In this document: positions 11,521-23,160 of the stretch, piece after piece
Layout of the letters: every line of letters starts with the position of its first letter
Position numbering within the stretch: the stretch's first letter is position 1
Notes under the pieces: generated by a model
What the model was told of the DNA's origin: nothing
Seen by the model: the letters and a program-made list of their open reading frames with translations, nothing else
The model's database searches: none
DNA from: Amblyomma americanum
Lineage: Eukaryota > Arthropoda > Arachnida > Ixodida > Ixodidae
Assembly (NCBI RefSeq): GCF_052857255.1
Contig: NC_135500.1
Coordinates: forward strand, 100,773,394-100,837,393
DNA length: 64,000 nt
Direction: 5' to 3'
Made by a program: the position numbers and the translations under genes

Positions 11521-12484
11521 AGCAATGATGTTCATAACAATAAGCCCACGGGCCGCCACGCAGCGGCTGTAGTTCGCTTCACAGGCTGTACGAAACAGCA
11601 TCCTGGTTTATCTTCGAGCAATGATGTTCATAACAATAAGCGCATTGGCCGCCACGCAGCGGCTGTAGTTCGCTTCACAGGCTGTACGAAACAGCATTCT
11701 GGTTTTTCCGCGAGCAATGATGTTCATAACAATAAGCCCATGGGCCGCCACGCTGCGGCTGTAGTTTCGCTTCACAGGCTGGACGGAACAGCATTCTGGT
11801 TTAGCCGCGAGCAATGATGTTCATAACAATAAGCCCATGGGCCGCCACGCTGCGGCTGTAGTTTCGCTTCACATTCTGGACGGAACAGCATTCTGCTTTA
11901 TGCGTGAGCAATGATGTTGATAACAATAAGCGCATTGGCCACCACGCAGCTGCTGTAGTTCGCCTCACAGGCTGGACGGAAGAGCATTCTTGTTTAGACG
12001 CGAGCAATGATGTTCATAACAATAAGCCCACGGGCCGCCACGCAGCGGCTGTAGTTCGCTTCACAGGCTGTACGAAACAGCATCCTGGTTTATCTTCGAG
12101 CAATGATGTTCATAACAATAAGCGCATTGGCCGCCACGCAGCGGCTGTAGTTCGCTTCACAGGCTGTACGAAACAGCATTCTGGTTTTTCCGCGAGCAAT
12201 GATGTTCATAACAATAAGCCCATGGGCCGCCACGCTGCGGCTGTAGTTTCGCTTCACAGGCTGGACGGAACAGCATTCTGGTTTAGCCGCGAGCAATGAT
12301 GTTCATAACAATAAGCCCATGGGCCGCCACGCTGCGGCTGTAGTTTCGCTTCACATTCTGGACGGAACAGCATTCTGCTTTATGCGTGAGCAATGATGTT
12401 GATAACAATAAGCGCATTGGCCACCACGCAGCTGCTGTAGTTCGCCTCACAGGCTGGACGGAAATAGCATTCTTGTTTAGACGC
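11521..12484 (+). repeat. 482-bp tandem duplication (5 units)
   Basis: 11521-12002 and 12003-12484 match at offset 482. Each contains the AAGCCCACGGGCC unit, GCTGTACGAAACAGC, a TTTATCTTCGAGC unit, a TTTTTCCGCGAGC unit, and a CACATTCTGGACGG / TTTATGCGTGAGC unit with GATGTTGATAAC. The second copy has a one-base insertion (GGAAATAGC for GGAAGAGC near 12463) that is also in the downstream 3,467-bp copy near 15930. This order of events suggests that the 482-bp duplication came first. Confidence 0.85.
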
Positions 12485-15400
12485 GAGCAATGATGTCTAT
12501 AACAATAAGCACATGGGCCGCCACGCAGCGGCTGTAGTTCGCCTCACAGGCTGGACGGAAGAGCATTCTGGTTTAGACGCGAGCAATGATGTCCATAACA
12601 ATAAGCACATGGGCCGCCACGCAGCGGCTTTAGTTCGCTTTACAGGCTTGACGAAACAGCATTTTGGTTTAGCCGCGAGCAATGATGTTCATATCAATAA
12701 GCGCATTGTGCACCACGCAGCAGCTGTAGTTTGCCTCACAGGCTGGACGGAAGAGCATTCTGGTTTAGACGCGAGCAATGATGTTCATAACAATAAGCCC
12801 ATGGGCCGCCACGCAGCGGCTGTAGTTCGCTTCACAGGCTTGACGAAACAGCATTTTGGTTTAGCCGCGAGCAATGATGTTCATATCAATAAGCGCATTG
12901 TCCACCACGCAGCAGCTGTAGTTTGCCTCACAGGCTGGACGGAAGAGCATCCTGGTTTAGACGCGAGCCATGATGTTCATAACAATAAGCACATGGGCCG
13001 CCACGCAGCGGCTGTAGTTCGCTTCACAGGCTGGACGGAACAGCATTCTGGTTTAGCCGCGAGCAATGATGTTCATATCAATAAGCGCATTGTCCACCAC
13101 GCAGCAGCAGTAGTTTGCCTCACAGGCTGGATGGAAGAGCATTCTGGTTTTGACGCGAGCAATGATGTTCATAACAATAAGCACATGGGCCCCCACGCAG
13201 CGGTTGTAGTTTCGCTTCACAGGCTGGACGGAACAGCATTCTGGTTTAGCCGCGAGCAATGATGTTCATAACAATAAGCACATGGGCCGCCACGCAGCGG
13301 CTGTAGTTCGCTTCACAGGCTGGACGGAACAGCATTCTGGTTTAGCCGTGAGCAATGATGTTCATAACGATAAGCCCATGGGCCGCCACGCAGCGGCTGT
13401 AGTTTCACTTCACAGGCTGGACGGAACAGCATTCTGGTTTAGCCGCGAGCAATGATGTTCATAACGATAAGCCCATGGGCCGCCACGCAGCGGCTGTAGT
13501 TCGCTTCACAGGCTGGACGGAACAGCATTCTGGTTTAGCCGCGAGCAATGATGTTCATAACGATAAGCCCATGGGCCGCCACGCAGCGGCTGTAGTTTCG
13601 CTTCACAGGCTGGACGGAACAGCATTCTGGTGTAGCCGCGAGCAATGATGTTCATAACAATAAGCACATGGGCCGCCACGCAGCGGCTGTAGTTCGCTTC
13701 ACAGGCTGGACGGAACAGCATTCTGGTTTAGCCGCGAGCAATGATGTTCATAACAATAAGCCCATGGGCCGCCACGCAACGGCTGTAGTTTCGCTTCACA
13801 GGCTGGAAGGAACAGCATTCTGGTTTAGCCGCGAGCAATGATGTTCATAACAATAAGCCCATGGACCGCCACGCAGCGGCTGTAGTTTCGCTTCACAGGC
13901 TGGACGGAACAGCATTCTGGTTTAGCCGCGAGCAATGATGTTCATAACAATAAGCACATGGGCCGCCACGCAGCGGCTGTAGTTTCGCTTCACAGGCTGG
14001 ACGGAACAGCATTCTGGTTTAGCCGCGAGCAATGATGTTCATAACAATAAGCACATGGGCCGCCACGCAGCGGCTGTAGTTCGCTTCACAGGCTGGACGG
14101 AACAGCATTCTGGTTTAGCCGCGAGCAATGATGTTCATAACGATAAGCCCATTGGCCGCCACGCAGCGGCTGTAGTTTCGCTTCACAGGCTGGACGGAAC
14201 AGCATTCTGGTTTAGCCGCGAGCAATGATGTTCATAACAATAAGCCAATGGGCCGCCACGCAGCGGCTGTAGTTTCGCTTCACAGGCTGGACGGAACAGC
14301 ATTCTGGTTTAGCCGCGAGCAATGATGTTCATAACGATAAGCCCATGGGCCGCCACGCAGCGGCTGTAGTTTCGCTTCACAGCTGGACGGAACAGCATTC
14401 TGGTTTAGCCGCGAGCAATGATGTTCATAACAATAAGCCCATGGGCCGCTACGCAGCGGCTGTAGTTTCGCTTCACAGGCTGGACGGAACAGCATTCTGG
14501 TTTAGACGCGAGCAATGATGTTCATAACAATAAGCACATGGGTGCTACGCAGCGGCTGTAGTTCGCTTCACATGCTGGACGGAACAGCATTCTGGTTTAG
14601 CCGGGAGCAATGATGTTCATAACGATAAGCACATGGGTGCTACGCAGCGGCTGTAGTTCGCTTCATAGGCTGGACGGAACAGCATTCTGGTTTAGCCGCG
14701 AGCAATGATGTTCATAACAATAAGCCCATGGGCCGCCACGCTGCGGCTGTAGTTTCGCTTCACATTCTGGACGGAACAGCATTCTGCTTTATGCGTGAGC
14801 AATGATGTTGATAACAATAAGCGCATTGGCCACCACGCAGCTGCTGTAGTTCGCCTCACAGGCTGGACGGAAGAGCATTCTTGTTTAGACGCGAGCAATG
14901 ATGTCTATAACAATAAGCACATGGGCCGCCACGCAGCGGCTGTAGTTCGCTTCACAGGCTGGACGGAACAGCATTCTGGTTTAGCCGCGAGCAATGATGT
15001 TCATATCGATAAGAGCAGTGGCCACCACGCAGCTGCTGTAGTTCGCCTCACAGGCTGGACGGAAGAGCATTCTGGTTTAGACGCGAGCAATGATGTCCAT
15101 AACAATAAGCACGTGGGCCGCCACGCAGCGGCTTTAGTTCGCTTCACAGGCTTGACGAAACAGCATTTTGGTTTAGCCGCGAGCAATGATGTTCATATCA
15201 ATAAGCGCATTGTGCACCACGCAGCAGCTGTAGTTTGCCTCACAGGCTGGACGGAAGAGCATTCTGGTTTAGACGCGAGCAATGATGTTCATAACAATAA
15301 GCCCATGGGCCGCCACGCAGCGGCTGTAGTTCGCTTCACAGGCTTGACGAAACAGCATTTTGGTTTAGCCGCGAGCAATGATGTTCATATCAATAAGCGC

Positions 15401-15587
15401 ATTGTCCACCACGCAGCAGCTGTAGTTTGCCTCACAGGCTGGACGGAAGAGCATCCTGGTTTAGACGCGAGCAATGATGTTCATAACAATAAGCACATGG
15501 GCCGCCACGCAGCGGCTGTAGTTCGCTTCACAGGCTGGACGGAACAGCATTCTGGTTTAGCCGCGAGCAATGATGTTCATATCAATA
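12121..15587 (+). repeat. HOR-3467 copy 1 (36 units)
   Basis: The first of two directly adjacent 3,467-bp units. Diagnostic variants inside include CTGGTGTAGCCGCG at 13628, GCCCCCACGCAG near 13190, CACGCAACGG near 13777, AAGCCCATTGGCC near 14150 and CCGGGAGC near 14602, all repeated 3,467 bp later. The unit contains ATTGTCCACC ladders, 97-bp units and GGTGCTACGC units, so it is itself a mosaic. Observed differences from copy 2 are few, for example CACATGCTGG at about 14571 against CACAGGCTGG, and GCACGTGGG near 15110 against GCACATGGG. Confidence 0.92.
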
Positions 15588-18500
15588 AGCGCATTGGCCG
15601 CCACGCAGCGGCTGTAGTTCGCTTCACAGGCTGTACGAAACAGCATTCTGGTTTTTCCGTGAGCAATGATGTTCATAACAATAAGCCCATGGGCCGCCAC
15701 GCTGCGGCTGTAGTTTCGCTTCACAGGCTGGACGGAACAGCATTCTGGTTTAGCCGCGAGCAATGATGTTCATAACAATAAGCCCATGGGCCGCCACGCT
15801 GCGGCTGTAGTTTCGCTTCACATTCTGGACGGAACAGCATTCTGCTTTATGCGTGAGCAATGATGTTGATAACAATAAGCGCATTGGCCACCACGCAGCT
15901 GCTGTAGTTCGCCTCACAGGCTGGACGGAAATAGCATTCTTGTTTAGACGCGAGCAATGATGTCTATAACAATAAGCACATGGGCCGCCACGCAGCGGCT
16001 GTAGTTCGCCTCACAGGCTGGACGGAAGAGCATTCTGGTTTAGACGCGAGCAATGATGTCCATAACAATAAGCACATGGGCCGCCACGCAGCGGCTTTAG
16101 TTCGCTTTACAGGCTTGACGAAACAGCATTTTGGTTTAGCCGCGAGCAATGATGTTCATATCAATAAGCGCATTGTGCACCACGCAGCAGCTGTAGTTTG
16201 CCTCACAGGCTGGACGGAAGAGCATTCTGGTTTAGACGCGAGCAATGATGTTCATAACAATAAGCCCATGGGCCGCCACGCAGCGGCTGTAGTTCGCTTC
16301 ACAGGCTTGACGAAACAGCATTTTGGTTTAGCCGCGAGCAATGATGTTCATATCAATAAGCGCATTGTCCACCACGCAGCAGCTGTAGTTTGCCTCACAG
16401 GCTGGACGGAAGAGCATCCTGGTTTAGACGCGAGCCATGATGTTCATAACAATAAGCACATGGGCCGCCACGCAGCGGCTGTAGTTCGCTTCACAGGCTG
16501 GACGGAACAGCATTCTGGTTTAGCCGCGAGCAATGATGTTCATATCAATAAGCGCATTGTCCACCACGCAGCAGCAGTAGTTTGCCTCACAGGCTGGATG
16601 GAAGAGCATTCTGGTTTTGACGCGAGCAATGATGTTCATAACAATAAGCACATGGGCCCCCACGCAGCGGTTGTAGTTTCGCTTCACAGGCTGGACGGAA
16701 CAGCATTCTGGTTTAGCCGCGAGCAATGATGTTCATAACAATAAGCACATGGGCCGCCACGCAGCGGCTGTAGTTCGCTTCACAGGCTGGACGGAACAGC
16801 ATTCTGGTTTAGCCGTGAGCAATGATGTTCATAACGATAAGCCCATGGGCCGCCACGCAGCGGCTGTAGTTTCACTTCACAGGCTGGACGGAACAGCATT
16901 CTGGTTTAGCCGCGAGCAATGATGTTCATAACGATAAGCCCATGGGCCGCCACGCAGCGGCTGTAGTTCGCTTCACAGGCTGGACGGAACAGCATTCTGG
17001 TTTAGCCGCGAGCAATGATGTTCATAACGATAAGCCCATGGGCCGCCACGCAGCGGCTGTAGTTTCGCTTCACAGGCTGGACGGAACAGCATTCTGGTGT
17101 AGCCGCGAGCAATGATGTTCATAACAATAAGCACATGGGCCGCCACGCAGCGGCTGTAGTTCGCTTCACAGGCTGGACGGAACAGCATTCTGGTTTAGCC
17201 GCGAGCAATGATGTTCATAACAATAAGCCCATGGGCCGCCACGCAACGGCTGTAGTTTCGCTTCACAGGCTGGAAGGAACAGCATTCTGGTTTAGCCGCG
17301 AGCAATGATGTTCATAACAATAAGCCCATGGACCGCCACGCAGCGGCTGTAGTTTCGCTTCACAGGCTGGACGGAACAGCATTCTGGTTTAGCCGCGAGC
17401 AATGATGTTCATAACAATAAGCACATGGGCCGCCACGCAGCGGCTGTAGTTTCGCTTCACAGGCTGGACGGAACAGCATTCTGGTTTAGCCGCGAGCAAT
17501 GATGTTCATAACAATAAGCACATGGGCCGCCACGCAGCGGCTGTAGTTCGCTTCACAGGCTGGACGGAACAGCATTCTGGTTTAGCCGCGAGCAATGATG
17601 TTCATAACGATAAGCCCATTGGCCGCCACGCAGCGGCTGTAGTTTCGCTTCACAGGCTGGACGGAACAGCATTCTGGTTTAGCCGCGAGCAATGATGTTC
17701 ATAACAATAAGCCAATGGGCCGCCACGCAGCGGCTGTAGTTTCGCTTCACAGGCTGGACGGAACAGCATTCTGGTTTAGCCGCGAGCAATGATGTTCATA
17801 ACGATAAGCCCATGGGCCGCCACGCAGCGGCTGTAGTTTCGCTTCACAGCTGGACGGAACAGCATTCTGGTTTAGCCGCGAGCAATGATGTTCATAACAA
17901 TAAGCCCATGGGCCGCTACGCAGCGGCTGTAGTTTCGCTTCACAGGCTGGACGGAACAGCATTCTGGTTTAGACGCGAGCAATGATGTTCATAACAATAA
18001 GCACATGGGTGCTACGCAGCGGCTGTAGTTCGCTTCACAGGCTGGACGGAACAGCATTCTGGTTTAGCCGGGAGCAATGATGTTCATAACGATAAGCACA
18101 TGGGTGCTACGCAGCGGCTGTAGTTCGCTTCATAGGCTGGACGGAACAGCATTCTGGTTTAGCCGCGAGCAATGATGTTCATAACAATAAGCCCATGGGC
18201 CGCCACGCTGCGGCTGTAGTTTCGCTTCACATTCTGGACGGAACAGCATTCTGCTTTATGCGTGAGCAATGATGTTGATAACAATAAGCGCATTGGCCAC
18301 CACGCAGCTGCTGTAGTTCGCCTCACAGGCTGGACGGAAGAGCATTCTTGTTTAGACGCGAGCAATGATGTCTATAACAATAAGCACATGGGCCGCCACG
18401 CAGCGGCTGTAGTTCGCTTCACAGGCTGGACGGAACAGCATTCTGGTTTAGCCGCGAGCAATGATGTTCATATCGATAAGAGCAGTGGCCACCACGCAGC

Positions 18501-19054
18501 TGCTGTAGTTCGCCTCACAGGCTGGACGGAAGAGCATTCTGGTTTAGACGCGAGCAATGATGTCCATAACAATAAGCACATGGGCCGCCACGCAGCGGCT
18601 TTAGTTCGCTTCACAGGCTTGACGAAACAGCATTTTGGTTTAGCCGCGAGCAATGATGTTCATATCAATAAGCGCATTGTGCACCACGCAGCAGCTGTAG
18701 TTTGCCTCACAGGCTGGACGGAAGAGCATTCTGGTTTAGACGCGAGCAATGATGTTCATAACAATAAGCCCATGGGCCGCCACGCAGCGGCTGTAGTTCG
18801 CTTCACAGGCTTGACGAAACAGCATTTTGGTTTAGCCGCGAGCAATGATGTTCATATCAATAAGCGCATTGTCCACCACGCAGCAGCTGTAGTTTGCCTC
18901 ACAGGCTGGACGGAAGAGCATCCTGGTTTAGACGCGAGCAATGATGTTCATAACAATAAGCACATGGGCCGCCACGCAGCGGCTGTAGTTCGCTTCACAG
19001 GCTGGACGGAACAGCATTCTGGTTTAGCCGCGAGCAATGATGTTCATATCAATA
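15588..19054 (+). repeat. HOR-3467 copy 2 (36 units)
   Basis: The second tandem copy begins exactly where the first ends, at AGCGCATTGGCC. It continues to 19054, after which the sequence switches to ATTGTCCACC instead of ATTGGCCGCC. The same landmark variants appear at +3,467. Its last ~330 bp overlap the first copy of the 4.4-kb HOR, so the two HOR families are joined through a shared ladder. Confidence 0.92.
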
Positions 19055-19329
19055 AGCGCATTGTCCACCACGCAGCAGCAGTAGTTTGCCTCACAGGCTG
19101 GATGGAAGAGCATTCTGGTTTTGACGCGAGCAATGATGTCCATAACAATAAGCACATGGGCCGCCACGCAGCGGCTGTAGTTCGCTTCACAGGCTGGACG
19201 GAACAGCATTCTGGTTTAGCCGCGAGCAATGATGTTCATAACAATAAGCCCATGGGCCGTCACGCAGCAGCTGTAGTTTCGCTTCACAGGCTGGACGGAA
19301 CAGCATTCTGGTCTAGCCGCGAGCAATGA
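18262..19329 (+). other. Repetitive open frame (355 codons), not a supported gene
   Basis: This is a run of eleven 96-bp units that begins at the GCGTGAGCAATGATG unit (peptide MSNDVDNNKRIGHH) and ends at a 97-bp unit. It spans the junction between HOR-3467 copy 2 and HOR-4.4 copy 1. The same start recurs at 14795, 47930, 51868 and 54365, reflecting copying of the DNA segment. I see no promoter, splice or domain evidence for a protein. Confidence 0.7.
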
Positions 19330-22300
19330 CGTTCATAACGATAAGCCCATGGGTGCTACGCAGCGGCTGTAGTTCGTTTCACAGGCTGGACGGAACAGCA
19401 TTCTGGTTTAGCCACGAGCAATGATGTTCATAACAATAAGCACATGGGTGCTACGCAGCGGCATTAGTTCGCTTCACAGGCTGGACGGAACAGCATTCTG
19501 GTTTAGCCGCGAGCAATGATGTTCATAACAATAAGCCCATGGGCCGCCACGCAGCGGCTGCAGTTTCGCTTCACAGGCTGGACGGAACAGCATTCTGGTT
19601 TAGCCACGAGCAATGATGTTCATAACAATAAGCACATGGGTGCTACGCAGCAGCTGTAGTTCGCTTCACAGGCTGGACGGAACAGCATTCTGGTTTAGCC
19701 GCGAGCAATGATGTTCATAACAATAAGCACATGGGCCGCCACGCAGCGGCTGTAGTTCGCTTCACAGGCTGGACGGAACAGCATTCTGGTTTAGCCGCGA
19801 GCAATGATGTTCATAAAAATAAGCCCATGGGCCGTCACGCAGCAGCTGCAGTTTCGCTTCACAGGGTGGACGGAACAGCATTCTGGTTTAGCCGCGAGCA
19901 ATGATGTTCATAACAATAAGCACATGGGCCGCCACGCAGCGGTTGTAGTTTCGCTTCACAGGCTGGACGGAACAGCATTCTGGTTTAGCCGCGAGCAATG
20001 ATGTTCATAACAATAAGCACATGGGCCGCCACGCAGCGGCTGTAGTTCGCTTCACAGGCTGGACGGAACAGCATTCTGGTTTAGCCGTGAGCAATGATGT
20101 TCATAACGATAAGCCCATGGGCCGCCACGCAGCGGCTGTAGTTTCACTTCACAGGCTGGACGGAACAGCATTCTGGTTTAGCCGCGAGCAATGATGTTCA
20201 TAACGATAAGCCCATGGGCCGCCACGCAGCGGCTGTAGTTCGCTTCACAGGCTGGACGGAACAGCATTCTGGTTTAGCCGCGAGCAATGATGTTCATAAC
20301 GATAAGCCCATGGGCCGCCACGCAGCGGCTGTAGTTTCGCTTCACAGGCTGGACGGAACAGCATTCTGGTTTAGCCGCGAGCAATGATGTTCATAACAAT
20401 AAGCACATGGGCCGCCACGCAGCGGCTGTAGTTCGCTTCACAGGCTGGACGGAACAGCATTCTGGTTTAGCCGCGAGCAATGATGTTCATAACGATAAGC
20501 CCATGGGCCGCCACGCAGCCGCTGTAGTTTCGCTTCACAGGCTGGAAGGAACAGCATTCTGGTTTAGCCGCGAGCAATGATGTTCATAACAATAAGCCCA
20601 TGGACCGCCACGCAGCGGCTGTAGTTTCGCTTCACAGGCTGGACGGAACAGCATTCTGGTTTAGCCGCGAGCAATGATGTTCATAACAATAAGCACATGG
20701 GCCGCCACGCAGCGGCTGTAGTTTCGCTTCACAGGCTGGACGGAACAGCATTCTGGTTTAGCCGCGAGCAATGATGTTCATAACAATAAGCACATGGGCC
20801 GCCACGCAGCGGCTGTAGTTCGCTTCACAGGCTGGACGGAACAGCATTCTGGTTTAGCCGCGAGCAATGATGTTCATAACGATAAGCCCATGGGCCGCCA
20901 CGCAGCGGCTGTAGTTTCGCTTCACAGGCTGGACGGAACAGCATTCTGGTTTAGCCGCGAGCAATGATGTTCATAACAATAAGCCCATGGGCCGCCACGC
21001 AGCGGCTGTAGTTTCGCTTCACAGGCTGGACGGAACAGCATTCTGGTTTAGCCGCGAGCAATGATGTTCATAACGATAAGCCCATGGGCCGCCACGCAGC
21101 GGCTGTAGTTTCGCTTCACAGCTGGACGGAACAGCATTCTGGTTTAGCCGCGAGCAATGATGTTCATAACAATAAGCCCATGGGCCGCTACGCAGCGGCT
21201 GTAGTTTCGCTTCACAGGCTGGACGGAACAGCATTCTGGTTTAGACGCGAGCAATGATGTTCATAACGATAAGCACATGGGTGCTACGCAGCGGCTGTAG
21301 TTCGCTTCATAGGCTGGACGGAACAGCATTCTGGTTTAGCCGCGAGCAATGATGTTCATAACAATAAGCCCATGGGCCGCCACGCAGCGGCTGTAGTTTC
21401 GCTTCACAGGCTGGACGGAACAACATTCTGGTTTAGCCGCGAGCAATGATGTTCATAACAATAAGCCCATGGGCCGCCACGCAGCGGCTGTAGTTCGCTT
21501 CACAGGCTGGACGGAACAGCATTCTGGTTTAGCCGCGAGCAATGACGTTCATAACAATAAGCCCATGGGCCGCCACGCAGCGGCTGTAGTTTCGCTTCAC
21601 AGGCTGGACGGAACAGCATTCTGGTTTTTCCGCGAGCAATGATGTTCATAACAATAAGCACATGGGCCGCCACGCAGCGGCTGTAGTTTGCCTCACAGGC
21701 TGGACGGAAGAGCATTCTGGTTTTGACGCGAGCAATGATTTCCATAACAATAGGCACATGGGCCGCCACGCAGCGGCTGTAGTTCGCTTCACAGGCTGGA
21801 CGGAACAGCATTCTGGTTTAGCCGCGAGCAATGATGTTCATAACAATAAGCCCATGGGCAGCCACGCAGCGGCTGTAGTTCGCTTCACAGGCTGGACGGA
21901 ACAGCATTCTGGTTTAGCCGCGAGCAATGATGTTCATAACGATAAGCCCATGGGCCGCCACGCAGCGGCTGTAGTTTCACTTCACAGGCTGGACGGAACA
22001 GCATTCTGGTTTAGCCGCGAGCAATGATGTTCATAACGATAAGCCCTTGGGCCGCCACGCAGCGGCTGTAGTTCGCTTCACAGGCTGGACGGAACAGCAT
22101 TCTGGTTTAGCCGCGAGCAATGATGTTCATAACGATAAGCCCATGGGCCGCCACGCAGCGGCTGTAGTTTCGCTTCACAGGCTGGACGGAACAGCATTCT
22201 GGTTTAGCCGCGAGCAATGATGTTCATAACAATAAGCCCATGGGCCGCCACGCAGCGGCTGTAGTTTCGCTTCACAGGCTGGACGGAACAGCATTCTGGT

Positions 22301-23160
22301 TTAGCCGAGTGCAATGATGTTCATAACAATAAGCACATGGGCCGCCACGCAGCGGCTGTAGTTTCGCTTCACAGGCTGGACGGAACAGCATTCTGGTTTA
22401 GCCGCGTGCAATGATGTTCATAACGATAAGCCCATGGGCCGCCACGCAGCGGCTGTAGTTCGCTTCACAGGCTGGACGGAACAGCATTCTGGTTTAGCCG
22501 CGAGCAATGATGTTCATAACGATAAGCCCATGGGCCGCCACGCAGCGGCTGTAGTTTCGCTTCACAGGCTGGACGGAACAGCATTCTGGTTTAGCCGCGA
22601 GCAATGATGTTCATAACAATAAGCCCATGGGCCGCCACGCAGCGGCTGTAGTTTCGCTTCACAGGCTGGACGGAACAGCATTCTGGTTTAGCCGCGTGCA
22701 ATGACGTTCATAACAATAAGCACATGGGCCGCCACGCAGCGGCTGTAGTTTCGCTTAACAGGCTGGAGGGAACAGCATTCTGGTTTAGACGCGAGCAATG
22801 ATGTTCATAACAATAAGCACATGGGCCGCCACGCAGCGGCTGTAGTTCGCTTCACAGGCTGGACGGAACAGCATTCTGGTTTAGCCGCGAGCAATGATGT
22901 TCATAACGATAAGCCCATGGGCCGCCACGCAGCGGCTGTAGTTTCACTTCACAGGCTGGACGGAACAGCATTCTGGTTTAGCCGCGAGCAATGATGTTCA
23001 TAACGATAAGCCCATGGGCCGCCACGCAGCGGCTGTAGTTCGCTTCACAGGCTGGACGGAACAGCATTCTGGTTTAGCCGCGTGCAATGACGTTCATAAC
23101 AATAAGCACATGGGCCGCCACGCAGCGGCTGTAGTTTCGCTTAACAGGCTGGAGGGAACA
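18726..23160 (+). repeat. HOR-4.4 copy 1 (4,435 bp, 46 units)
   Basis: The unit runs from an ATTGTCCACC ladder through GTCACGCAGCAGCTG, GGTGCTACGC units, the CATAAAAATAAG unit (near 19814), the CACAGCTGG deletion (near 21120), the TTTTTCCGCG unit, the AACAATAGGCAC unit (near 21745) and GGGCAGCCACGC, and finishes with CGCTTAACAGGCTGGAGGG. The same order returns 4,435 bp later. Single-copy differences such as CGCAGCCGCTG near 20512 show how recent the amplification is. Confidence 0.9.
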
